A stretch of 40,708 nucleotides of DNA, from positions 1-40,708 of the forward strand of contig CAJOCV010000049.1 of NCBI GenBank assembly GCA_905233785.1, read 5' to 3'. Shown here piece by piece: positions 33,950 to 40,708 of the stretch; positions within the stretch are counted from its first letter, which is position 1; each line of letters begins with the position of its first letter. The position numbers were made by a program, and so were the translations under genes. The notes below the pieces were generated by a model that saw only the letters and a list, made by a program, of their open reading frames with translations, searched no databases and had not been told where the DNA came from. The stretch is from an uncultured Oscillospiraceae bacterium. Its GTDB lineage: Bacteria > Bacillota > Clostridia > Oscillospirales > Oscillospiraceae.

Positions 33950-35236
33950 GTGCTTGAGACACTGAAAAACGCATGGAAGATCGAGGAGCTGCGCAAAAAG
34001 ATCCTCTTCACCCTGCTGATCGTGCTTCTGTACCGCATCGGTAACGCCATCCCTGTGCCTTTCGTTAACGTCACCGCGCTCAAGTTCTACTTTACGCAGC
34101 TTGAAAACACCATGCTGGGCTTCATGAACGTGCTGTCCGGCGGCGCTTTCTCCAGCGCGACGATCTTTGCCCTGTCCATCCAGCCCTACATTAACGCGTC
34201 CATCATCATCCAGCTCCTCTGCATCGCGATTCCCGCGCTGGAGCGCCTGAGCAAGGACGAGGGCGAGGAGGGACGCAAGAAGATCGCCTCCATCACCCGC
34301 TACGCCACCGTGGGCATCGGCCTTCTCATGGGCTTTGCCTACTATATGCTGATGCGCAACAACGGCCTTCTGGCCACCGGTTATGAGAAGAACTTCCTCG
34401 CGGCCGTGGTCGTGATCCTGACCTTCACCTCCGGCTCCGCGCTCATCATGTGGCTCGGCGAGCAGATCACCGAGTTCGGCATCGGAAACGGCATCTCCGT
34501 CATCCTTTTCGCGAGCATCGTTTCCCGCCTGCCGGTGAGCATCGTCAACACCATCCGCAATGTGATCGCGGGCGCTCTGCCCTGGTGGGTCGCGGTGCTG
34601 ATGTACGTTGGCGCGCTGTGCATCATCGTTCTGATCGTGTATGTCAGCGACGCGGAGCGCCGTCTCCCGGTTCAGTACGCCAAGCGCGTCGTCGGCCGCA
34701 AGATGTACGGCGGCCAGAGCACGCACCTGCCGATGAAGGTGAACATGTCCGGCGTGATGCCCATCATCTTCGCCCAGTCCATCTCCTCTCTGCCCGGCAC
34801 CATCGCGGCGCTGGCCGGCAAGTCCGGCGGTTGGACCGAGACCTGGTTTGGACCCACCTCCATCCTGTATGCCATCATCTACTTCCTGCTGATCATCTTC
34901 TTTGCCTACTTCTACTCCACCATCCAGTTTAACCCCGTGGAGGTTGCCAACAACCTGAAGAAGAACGGCGGCTATATCCCGGGCTTCCGCCCCGGCAAGC
35001 CGACCAGCGAGTTTATCCAGAAGGTTCTGAACAAGATCACCCTGTTCGGCGCCATTTACCTTGGTATCATCGCTGTCGTCCCCATTCTGATCTCCCATTT
35101 CAGCTCCACCGCTTCTCTGACGGGCCTGTCCATCGGCGGCACGTCGATCATGATCGCTGTCGGTGTTGCGCTTGAGACCGTCCGTGCCCTCGAGGCGCAG
35201 ATGATCATGCGCAACTACAAGGGTTTCCTGTCCTGA
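33950..35236 (+). CDS. secY: protein translocase channel subunit SecY
   Basis: A 428-residue channel protein with ten membrane helices, partner of SecA. It starts at GTG 33950 directly after the rplO stop (TGAGTG), with AGAGGTGG upstream, so expression is coupled. Recognisable parts are LYRIGNAIPVPFVN, the plug and first loop after SGGAFSSATIFALSIQPYIN, ITEFGIGNGISVILF, and the SecA-contact loops RRLPVQYAKR and KKNGGYIPGFRPGKPT. Length is normal. It is the usual last gene of the spc operon. Confidence 0.97.
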   Translation: MLETLKNAWKIEELRKKILFTLLIVLLYRIGNAIPVPFVNVTALKFYFTQLENTMLGFMNVLSGGAFSSATIFALSIQPYINASIIIQLLCIAIPALERLSKDEGEEGRKKIASITRYATVGIGLLMGFAYYMLMRNNGLLATGYEKNFLAAVVVILTFTSGSALIMWLGEQITEFGIGNGISVILFASIVSRLPVSIVNTIRNVIAGALPWWVAVLMYVGALCIIVLIVYVSDAERRLPVQYAKRVVGRKMYGGQSTHLPMKVNMSGVMPIIFAQSISSLPGTIAALAGKSGGWTETWFGPTSILYAIIYFLLIIFFAYFYSTIQFNPVEVANNLKKNGGYIPGFRPGKPTSEFIQKVLNKITLFGAIYLGIIAVVPILISHFSSTASLTGLSIGGTSIMIAVGVALETVRALEAQMIMRNYKGFLS

Positions 35237-35252
35237 TCGAAAGGAGAAAACA

Positions 35253-35885
35253 ATGAGGCTTATCCTTTTGGGCGCCCCCGGTGCCGGCAAAGGCACCCAG
35301 GCTGAGGTGCTCTGCAAGCTGCTCGACATCCCCACCATTTCCACCGGCAACATCCTGCGCGCCGCCATGAAGGCGGGTACCCCCGTGGGTCTGCAGGCAA
35401 AGGCCTATGTGGAGGCTGGCCAGCTTGTCCCCGATGAGGTGATCATCAACATCATCAAGGATCGTCTGGCGGAGCCCGACTGTGCCAAGGGGTATATTCT
35501 GGACGGCGTGCCCCGCACCATTCCTCAGGCGGAGGCTATGGAAAAGATGGGCATCGCGATCGACTGTGCCCTCTCCATCGAGGTGGAGGATCAGGTCATT
35601 GTGGATCGTCTCGGCGGCCGCCGTGTCTGCAAGGACTGCGGCGCAACCTATCACATGCTGTCCCACCCCCCGAAGCAGGCAGGCGTTTGCGACAAATGCG
35701 GCGGCGAGGTGATCTGCCGCAAGGATGACGCGCCTGAGACCGTAAAGGCTCGCCTCGCCACCTATCACCGGGAGACAGAGCCTCTCAAGGAATTTTATGC
35801 CGAGCGCGGTCTGCTCAAGACGGTTGAGAACCAGCCCAGCGCGGCGGAGACCACTGTGGTCATCCGGAATGTCCTGGGAATCTGA
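35253..35885 (+). CDS. adk: adenylate kinase
   Basis: A 210-residue enzyme for AMP + ATP to 2 ADP. The P-loop is GAPGAGKG at residues 7-14; the AMP-binding region has STGNILRAAM; the LID carries a structural zinc site with Cys126, Cys129, Cys146 and Cys149 (CKDCG, CDKCG), typical of Gram-positive enzymes. GYILDGVPRT has Val where Phe is usual. AAAGGAG precedes the ATG. It sits between secY and map as in most Firmicutes. Confidence 0.97.
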   Translation: MRLILLGAPGAGKGTQAEVLCKLLDIPTISTGNILRAAMKAGTPVGLQAKAYVEAGQLVPDEVIINIIKDRLAEPDCAKGYILDGVPRTIPQAEAMEKMGIAIDCALSIEVEDQVIVDRLGGRRVCKDCGATYHMLSHPPKQAGVCDKCGGEVICRKDDAPETVKARLATYHRETEPLKEFYAERGLLKTVENQPSAAETTVVIRNVLGI

Positions 35886-35888
35886 GAA

Positions 35889-36665
35889 ATGTCTGAGAGC
35901 ATTACCATCAAATCCCCCCATGAGATCGAGATCATGCGTCAGGCCGCGAAAATTGCGGCCGGCGCACGGTCCATGGGACGCCAGGCCGTGAAGGACGGCA
36001 TGACGACTCGACAGATCGACCGTGCGGTGCACGAATACATCGTCAAGTCCGGCGCCAAACCGAGCTGTCTGGGCTATGAAGGCTTTCCGGCGGCGACCTG
36101 CGTTTCGGTCAACGATGAGGTCATTCATGGGATCCCCGGCAAAAAGACCGTCCACAACGGCGACATCGTGTCCATTGACCTCTGCGCGACCTATCAGGGC
36201 TTCGTGGGGGACTGCGCGGGCACCTATGCCGTGGGCGAAGTCAGCGAAGAAGCAAAGAAGCTGATCGAGGTTACCCGTCAGGCTTTCTTTGAAGGGATCA
36301 AGTTTGCAAAAGTGGGTTACCGCGTGCTCGACATCGGCGAGGCGGTCCAGGACTATGTGGAGAGCCACGGCTTTTCCGTCGTGCGCGACTTCGTGGGTCA
36401 TGGGATCGGCCGCGGGATGCACGAGGCGCCCGAAGTCCCGAACTACCGTCCCGCGCGCAGCGCAGGGCGGGTCAATCCCCGGCTGGTAAAGGGCATGACC
36501 ATCTGCGTCGAGCCGATGGTCTGTGCGGGCGACTGGGCTGTGCGCATCCTCCGTGACGGCTGGACGGTCGTAACGGTCGACCACTCCCTTGCCGCGCACT
36601 ATGAAAACACCATCCTCATTACCGACGGAGAACCCGAGATCCTTACAATGGCAGACGATATTTGA
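35889..36665 (+). CDS. map: methionine aminopeptidase, type I
   Basis: A 258-residue enzyme removing the initiator methionine. The five metal ligands are present: Asp97 and Asp108 (SIDLCATYQGFVGD), His171 (VGHGIGRGMHEAP), Glu208 (VEPM) and Glu239 (HYENT); His80 (VIHGIPG) is the substrate-binding histidine. No N-terminal SH3-like extension. It starts three bases after the adk stop, with a weak ribosome site, which fits translational coupling. An N-terminal MSESITIKSPHEIEIM is usual. Confidence 0.97.
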   Translation: MSESITIKSPHEIEIMRQAAKIAAGARSMGRQAVKDGMTTRQIDRAVHEYIVKSGAKPSCLGYEGFPAATCVSVNDEVIHGIPGKKTVHNGDIVSIDLCATYQGFVGDCAGTYAVGEVSEEAKKLIEVTRQAFFEGIKFAKVGYRVLDIGEAVQDYVESHGFSVVRDFVGHGIGRGMHEAPEVPNYRPARSAGRVNPRLVKGMTICVEPMVCAGDWAVRILRDGWTVVTVDHSLAAHYENTILITDGEPEILTMADDI

Positions 36666-36691
36666 CGAGACGACTTGGGAGGATATAATCT

Positions 36692-36910
36692 TTGGCAAAA
36701 GACGATGTAATTGAACTCGAGGGCACGGTCGTTGAATCCCTGCCCAACACGATGTTCCAGGTGGATATTGGCAACGGCCACGTCATTCTGGCGCATATTT
36801 CCGGCAAGCTCCGGATGAATTTTATCAGGATCCTTCCCGGCGACAAGGTAACGGTGCAGATGTCTCCGTACGATCTGACCCGCGGCCGCATCACCTGGAG
36901 AAGCAAGTAG
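36692..36910 (+). CDS. infA: translation initiation factor IF-1
   Basis: A 72-residue OB-fold protein that blocks the 30S A site during initiation. The start is TTG 36692, nine bases after GGAGG; the product begins MAKDDVIELEGTVVESLPNT and has GHVILAHISGKLRMNFIRIL and YDLTRGRITWRSK, a standard end. Length is exactly that of the family. The TTG start may keep expression modest compared with the flanking genes. Confidence 0.97.
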   Translation: MAKDDVIELEGTVVESLPNTMFQVDIGNGHVILAHISGKLRMNFIRILPGDKVTVQMSPYDLTRGRITWRSK

Positions 36911-36922
36911 GAGGTATAACAA

Positions 36923-37036
36923 ATGAAAGTCAGACCTTCCGTGAAGCCCATGTGCGAAAAGTGCAAGATCATCAAGCGCAAGGGTAAAGTCATGGTCATC
37001 TGCGAAAACCCCAAGCACAAGCAGCGCCAGGGTTAA
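36923..37036 (+). CDS. rpmJ: 50S ribosomal protein L36, zinc form
   Basis: A 37-residue protein: MKVRPSVKPMCEKCKIIKRK and a GKVMVICENPKHKQRQG end. The zinc ligands CxxC...C....H are all present, so it is the C+ form. ATG 36923 lies seven bases after GGAGG, just beyond the infA stop. It is shorter than most gene callers' cutoff but unmistakable by sequence and position. Confidence 0.97.
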   Translation: MKVRPSVKPMCEKCKIIKRKGKVMVICENPKHKQRQG

Positions 37037-37174
37037 GCGGAACTTTAATCCAAGCGGCACGGCTTAACAGCCTGTCTCAATAAATCCATCCCGCATGGGG
37101 CAAAGGCTCCCCTCCGGCGGGAATAAGCCTTTGTACCGCGAACATGCGGAAATAATGTAAAAGGAGAAATTTTT
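37037..37174 (+). promoter_or_regulatory. rpsM leader with predicted H-type pseudoknot
   Basis: Stem 1: CCCGC (37090-37094) with GCGGG (37117-37121), inner GGGG (37097-37100) with CCCC (37109-37112), closing the loop CAAAGGCT. Loop bases 37102-37108 (AAAGGCT) are perfectly complementary to AGCCTTT at 37126-37132, just downstream, which is the geometry of a pseudoknot. A small hairpin CCGC/GCGG follows (37136-37149), then AAAAGGAG for rpsM. In E. coli, S4 represses the alpha operon through a pseudoknot at this very place; the similarity of role is inference. Confidence 0.5.
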
Positions 37175-37543
37175 ATGGCACGTATCGCCGGCGTTGACCT
37201 GCCCAAAGACAAGAGAATCGAAATCGGTCTCACCTACGTCTATGGTATTGGCAGAACCAGCGCAAACAAGATCCTGGAGATGACCGGGATCAACCCCGAC
37301 ACCAGAGTCAAGGATCTGACCGACGAGGAAGAGTCCAAACTGCGCGAGTGCATCGACCACAACTACATCGTTGAGGGCGACCTGCGCCGTCAGACGGCTC
37401 TCGATATCAAGCGCCTGACTGAGATCGGCTGCTACCGCGGTCTCCGTCACCGCCGCGGCCTGCCCGTGCGCGGCCAGCGCAGCAAGACCAATGCCCGTAC
37501 CCGCAAGGGTCCGAAACGCACCATCGCGAACAAGAAGAAGTAA
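37175..37543 (+). CDS. rpsM: 30S ribosomal protein S13
   Basis: A 122-residue 30S head protein that contacts S19 and P-site tRNA. MARIAGVDLPKDKRIEIGLT, YVYGIGRTSANKILEMTGIN and the tail GLRHRRGLPVRGQRSKTNAR are typical. First gene of the alpha operon. AAAAGGAG lies upstream. Confidence 0.97.
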   Translation: MARIAGVDLPKDKRIEIGLTYVYGIGRTSANKILEMTGINPDTRVKDLTDEEESKLRECIDHNYIVEGDLRRQTALDIKRLTEIGCYRGLRHRRGLPVRGQRSKTNARTRKGPKRTIANKKK

Positions 37544-37559
37544 GGGAGGGATATGAAAC

Positions 37560-37958
37560 ATGGCAGCGAACGCTAAGAAGAAAGTCAGAACACGCAGAAG
37601 AGAGCGCAAGAACATTGAAAAGGGCCAGGTTCATATCAGCTCTTCCTTCAACAACACCATGGTGACCTGCACCGACACCCAGGGCAACGCCCTTTCCTGG
37701 GCTTCCGCTGGTGGCCTGGGCTTCCGTGGAAGCAAAAAGTCTACCCCCTTCGCCGCGCAGACCGCCGCTGAGACTGCCGCCAAGGCAGCCATGGAGCACG
37801 GCCTGAAGAGCGTCGAGGTGTTTGTCAAGGGACCCGGCTCCGGCCGTGAAGCCGCGATCCGCGCTCTGCAGACCGCCGGTCTCGAAGTCACGATGATCAA
37901 GGACGTGACCCCCATTCCTCACAATGGCTGCCGTCCTCCGAAACGTCGTCGCGTATAA
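37560..37958 (+). CDS. rpsK: 30S ribosomal protein S11
   Basis: A 132-residue platform protein. VHISSSFNNTMVTCTDTQGN, WASAGGLGFRGSKKSTPFAA and the PIPHNGCRPPKRRRV end are conserved. The N-terminus is basic (MAANAKKKVRTRRRERKNIE). GGGAGGG precedes it. Normal length. Confidence 0.97.
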   Translation: MAANAKKKVRTRRRERKNIEKGQVHISSSFNNTMVTCTDTQGNALSWASAGGLGFRGSKKSTPFAAQTAAETAAKAAMEHGLKSVEVFVKGPGSGREAAIRALQTAGLEVTMIKDVTPIPHNGCRPPKRRRV

Positions 37959-37978
37959 TAGAAGGAGGATAGACACGT

Positions 37979-38578
37979 ATGGCTAAGAACAGACAGCCCA
38001 TCGCAAAGCACGCGAAGGCACTGGGCATCAGCCCCGCCGCCATGGGCTATTATAAGAAGGAAACCACCCGCAACAGCAACAACCAGACCCGCAAGAAAAA
38101 GTCCGAGTACGCCACCCAGCTGCAGGAGAAGCAGAAGGTCAAGTTCGTGTACGGCGTGCTGGAGAAGCAGTTCCGCGGCTACTATGAGAAGGCCGTGCGT
38201 ATGCCCGGCAAGGCAGGCGACAACCTCCTGATCCAGCTTGAGAACCGTCTGGACAACGTCGTGTTCCGTCTGGGCTATGCCGCTACCCGCCGTGAGGCTC
38301 GCCAGATGGTCAACCACGGCCACTTCACCGTCAACGGCCGCAAGGTCAATATCCCCAGCTACCAGGTCAAGCCCGGCATGGTCATCGGTCTGAAGGATTC
38401 CAGCCGCAGCATTGAGCGCTTCAAGATGAACCTGGAGGCCAATGCCTATCACGTCATCCCCAAGTGGCTTGAGTTTGACGCCAATAACATGGTTGGTAAG
38501 GTTGTTGCCGCCCCCACGAGAGAGGATATCGACTTCCCCGTGGAAGAGCGCCTGATCGTCGAGTTGTACTCCAAGTAA
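37979..38578 (+). CDS. rpsD: 30S ribosomal protein S4, zinc-free form
   Basis: A 199-residue assembly initiator and fidelity protein. The N-terminal zinc cysteines of some S4 proteins are absent (C- form). The S4 RNA-binding domain is visible as ENRLDNVVFRLGYAATRREA, RQMVNHGHFTVNGRKVNIPS and the YQVKPGMVIGLKDSSR part. It could regulate this operon through the rpsM leader, as in other bacteria. AGGAGG lies upstream. Confidence 0.97.
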   Translation: MAKNRQPIAKHAKALGISPAAMGYYKKETTRNSNNQTRKKKSEYATQLQEKQKVKFVYGVLEKQFRGYYEKAVRMPGKAGDNLLIQLENRLDNVVFRLGYAATRREARQMVNHGHFTVNGRKVNIPSYQVKPGMVIGLKDSSRSIERFKMNLEANAYHVIPKWLEFDANNMVGKVVAAPTREDIDFPVEERLIVELYSK

Positions 38579-38664
38579 TACAGAGACCCTCACACAAATT
38601 GGTAAGCTGAAAACCGCAGCGCTTACACACAGCGCAAGATTTTTAAGGAGGGTACTATAATTAT

Positions 38665-39615
38665 ATGATCGAAATTAAGAAGCCGCGCATTGAGTGCATC
38701 GAAACACCCACTGACAGCTCCTATGGCAAGTATGTCGTGGAACCGTTGGAACGCGGCTACGGCACAACACTTGGTAACTCTCTTCGCAGGGTACTCCTGT
38801 CTTCTCTCCCCGGAACCGCCTGCACCAGCATCAAGATTGCCGGCGTGCAGCATGAGTTTTCCACCATTCCCGGCGTCAAGGAGGACGTGACGGAGATCGT
38901 TCTGAATGTCAAGAGCATCATCGCCCGTCTGCACAGCGACGGTCCCAAGACCGTCTACATCGAGGCCTCCGGCGAAGGCGTTGTCACCGCCGGAGACATC
39001 AAGCCCGACGCTGAGGTTGAAATCCTCAATCCCGAGCAGCCCATTGCAACTCTGGGTCCTGACGGCGCGCTGAATATGGAGCTCGTCCTGGATCATGGCA
39101 GAGGCTATGTTTCCGCCGAGAAGAACAAGAATCCCCAGATGGCCATCGGTACCATCCCAGTGGACTCCATCTACACCCCCGTGCTCAAGGTCAATTACAC
39201 GGTTGAGAACACCCGTGTGGGCAATCAGACGGACTTTGACAAGCTGACGGTCGAGGTGTGGACGGATAAGACCATGACCGCCCGCGACGCTCTGTCTCTC
39301 GGGGCAAAGATACTCTGCGATCACTTCACGCTCTTTACGGATCTGTCCGACACCATCAGCGCCAACTCCACGGTTGTGGAGAAGGTGGAGAAGGAGCCTG
39401 ACACCGTGCTCAAGATGACGATTGAAGAGCTGGATCTGTCCGTAAGAAGCTTCAACTGCCTCAAGCGCGCCAACATCAACACGGTCGAAGATCTGGTCAA
39501 CAAGACCCAGGACGAGATGATCAAGGTCCGCAACCTTGGCCGCAAGTCCCTCGAAGAGGTCGAGCACAAGCTCACGATGATGGGCCTGTCCCTGGCCAGC
39601 GACGACAATCAATAA
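38665..39615 (+). CDS. rpoA: RNA polymerase alpha subunit
   Basis: A 316-residue subunit. The N-terminal dimerisation domain (residues about 1-225) contains GRGYTTLGNSLRRVLLSSLP-like sequence read here as GYGTTLGNSLRRVLLSS; the C-terminal domain (about 245-316) has LDLSVRSFNCLKRANINTVE and RNLGRKSLEEVEHKL, which bind UP elements and activators. ATG 38665 follows AAGGAGGG. The 86-nt gap after rpsD has a GTAAGC/GCTTAC hairpin. Confidence 0.97.
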   Translation: MIEIKKPRIECIETPTDSSYGKYVVEPLERGYGTTLGNSLRRVLLSSLPGTACTSIKIAGVQHEFSTIPGVKEDVTEIVLNVKSIIARLHSDGPKTVYIEASGEGVVTAGDIKPDAEVEILNPEQPIATLGPDGALNMELVLDHGRGYVSAEKNKNPQMAIGTIPVDSIYTPVLKVNYTVENTRVGNQTDFDKLTVEVWTDKTMTARDALSLGAKILCDHFTLFTDLSDTISANSTVVEKVEKEPDTVLKMTIEELDLSVRSFNCLKRANINTVEDLVNKTQDEMIKVRNLGRKSLEEVEHKLTMMGLSLASDDNQ

Positions 39616-39664
39616 ATCCCGAAGCGCCTGCTTTAAGTGGAATAATACAGGAGGAATTGCAATT

Positions 39665-40006
39665 ATGCCCGGTACGAGAAAACTCGGCAAGACCACCGCG
39701 CAGCGGATGGCCATGCTCCGCCAGCAGACCACTGACCTGCTGGACAAGGGCCGTATGGAGACCACCGTTACCCGCGCCAAGGAGATCGCTCCCATGGCCG
39801 AGAAGATGATCACCCTCGGCAAGGCCGCCGACCTGGCTTCCTACCGCGAGATGCTCAGCTTCATCACCCGCGAGGACGTGGCCAAGAAGGTCAAGGATGA
39901 GCTGGCTTCCAAGTACGCCGATCGCAAGGGCGGCTACACCCGCATCACCCGCATCGGCACCCGCCGCGGCGACGCCGCGGAGGTCGCGGTCATCGAACTG
40001 GTCTGA
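39665..40006 (+). CDS. rplQ: 50S ribosomal protein L17
   Basis: A 113-residue protein at the tunnel exit. MPGTRKLGKTTAQRMAMLRQ, QTTDLLDKGRMETTVTRAKE and the GGYTRITRIGTRRGDAAEVA end match the family, short Gram-positive form. GGAGGA lies upstream. Last gene of the alpha operon, followed by the terminator at 40022. Confidence 0.97.
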   Translation: MPGTRKLGKTTAQRMAMLRQQTTDLLDKGRMETTVTRAKEIAPMAEKMITLGKAADLASYREMLSFITREDVAKKVKDELASKYADRKGGYTRITRIGTRRGDAAEVAVIELV

Positions 40007-40021
40007 TCCCATAAAAAACCG

Positions 40022-40049
40022 ATCCCTCCCGGAAACGGGAGGGATTTTT
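40022..40049 (+). terminator. intrinsic terminator after rplQ
   Basis: ATCCCTCCCG (40022-40031) pairs perfectly with CGGGAGGGAT (40036-40045) around a GAAA tetraloop, followed by TTTT. It ends the alpha operon and separates it from the acetyltransferase. Confidence 0.92.
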
Positions 40050-40071
40050 CAATGAACGAGGAAATTTTGAC

Positions 40072-40521
40072 ATGAGGATTTACGAGGCGGAAGCGAATGA
40101 TGCGCTGTACGCGCGGCTGATCTCCCTCTCCGCGGACTGGGAGGCGGAGGACAGCTGCCGCGGCTATCGGACAAATACCGAGGAGGATCTGCGCGGACGG
40201 CGTATCTTTGTTGCGGAGGAGGATGGCGAAATCGTGGGCTATCTCTTCGGACTCACGGAAACGGCGAAGCAGCGCAGCAGCGTCTTAGAGAAGGGGGAGG
40301 GGTACTTTGAGATCGAGGAGCTGTATGTGATCCCTTTCCGGCGCTCACAGGGCGTTGGACGGCAGCTGTTCGCGTTTGCCGAGACATCGGCACGGGAAGC
40401 GGGACTGCGGCAGCTCATGCTCAGCACGGCAACGAAAGACTGGAAGCGCGTGCTCCATTTCTACCTCGACGAGCTTGGTATGGAGTTCTGGAATGCACGG
40501 CTGTTTAAAGGACTGACATGA
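40072..40521 (+). CDS. GNAT-family N-acetyltransferase
   Basis: A 149-residue protein of the GNAT fold, transferring acetyl from acetyl-CoA to an unknown amine. The pattern is FVAEEDGEIVGYLFGLTE, then EIEELYVIPFRRSQGVGRQL, where the acetyl-CoA pyrophosphate loop is RRSQGVGR, followed by LRQLMLSTATKD and the final FYLDELGMEFWNARLFKGL. All fold motifs are present. Substrate cannot be told; candidates are small molecules or the N-termini of proteins. Its TGA overlaps the next ATG (ATGA). Confidence 0.9.
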   Translation: MRIYEAEANDALYARLISLSADWEAEDSCRGYRTNTEEDLRGRRIFVAEEDGEIVGYLFGLTETAKQRSSVLEKGEGYFEIEELYVIPFRRSQGVGRQLFAFAETSAREAGLRQLMLSTATKDWKRVLHFYLDELGMEFWNARLFKGLT

Positions 40522-40708
40522 AAATTGTGATCCGCGGGTACAGCGGCAGCGGAAAATCGACGCTGGCGCGAAAATTAGGGGAAAAATACGGCGTTCCCGT
40601 GCTGCATCTTGACCGGGTACAGTGGCTCCCCAACTGGACAGAGCGCGATGACGCCGAAAAGCGGCAAATCGTCAAAGCCTTTTTGGACGAAAACGAGAGC
40701 TGGATCAT
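40518..40708 (+). CDS. P-loop kinase-like protein (FlaR/adenylate-kinase-like), partial
   Basis: The first 63 codons are in the window, starting at ATG 40518 overlapping the acetyltransferase stop. MKIVIRGYSGSGKSTLARKL carries the Walker A GYSGSGKST at residues 7-15. The following VLHLDRVQWLPNWTERDDAE resembles the 'DNA topology modulation' (FlaR-like) kinase proteins, where HLD.....P.W is frequent. The C-terminal part is outside the window, so the call is provisional. Confidence 0.75.
   Translation, partial: MKIVIRGYSGSGKSTLARKLGEKYGVPVLHLDRVQWLPNWTERDDAEKRQIVKAFLDENESWI

Noticed and set aside
32708..35368. Very long open frame (886 codons) on the minus strand
   Set aside because: It is antisense to rpsE, rpmD, rplO, secY and neighbours. 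High-GC codon use keeps the opposite strand open; the encoded sequence is low in complexity and matches no family.

Overview
The window looks like part of a Clostridia genome, most plausibly Oscillospiraceae-like. The support is a zinc-type S14, the S10-spc-alpha ribosomal order, frequent TTG/GTG starts behind strong GGAGG sites, a DUF6809-like protein, a moderately high-GC core and low-GC accessory islands. The family placement is inference from protein style; no 16S gene is present.

Layout: (1) 1-8.6 kb is an accessory island. It holds a partial DUF6809-like gene, an unknown gene and a zinc-finger protein on the minus strand. Opposite them is a plus-strand operon with two small helix-turn-helix genes, a 57-residue ORF, three consecutive tyrosine recombinases and a TnpC-like coiled-coil protein, i.e. 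a recombinase-trio/Tn554-like transposition module. Three repeats with an exact 42-bp period sit upstream of the operon. A tRNA-Pro gene cut off in its T loop lies just beyond it. (2) 8.8-15.8 kb holds secA, a DUF6414-like gene, pgeF, an orphan solute-binding lipoprotein, cdd and a LysR DNA-binding stub, separated by hairpin-rich repeats. (3) 15.9-18.7 kb is a minus-strand pair of paralogous polytopic membrane proteins (DUF6056-like). (4) 18.86-26.1 kb starts with a strong promoter and a structured leader, then the S10 operon and the first half of the spc operon (rpsJ to rpsZ), closed by a strong terminator. (5) 26.2-31.2 kb interrupts the ribosomal cluster with a BglII-family restriction endonuclease plus MT-A70 methyltransferase, an HD-GYP sensor protein, a 5'-truncated Sel1-repeat gene and hairpin mosaics. 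(6) 31.2-40.0 kb restarts at a new promoter: rpsH to secY, adk, map, infA, rpmJ and the alpha operon rpsM-rpsK-rpsD-rpoA-rplQ, ending at a terminator. (7) A GNAT acetyltransferase and a partial P-loop kinase-like gene close the window.

The most notable observations are as follows. rpsJ (S10) is frameshifted by an apparent 20-nt deletion. The spc operon is split by about 5.3 kb between rpsZ and rpsH. A family of intergenic mosaics keeps linkers and loops while the stem sequences change in a compensatory way. A predicted pseudoknot sits upstream of rpsM, in the same place as the S4 target of the E. coli alpha operon. A trio-recombinase element lies beside the truncated tRNA-Pro.

Functionally, regions 2, 4 and 6 are translation, secretion and nucleotide housekeeping. 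SecA and SecY are the motor and channel of one export pathway, and adk, map and infA travel with the ribosomal genes as usual in Gram-positive bacteria. Regions 1 and 5 are mobile or defence cargo. All family assignments come from reading motifs by eye; no database search was possible.
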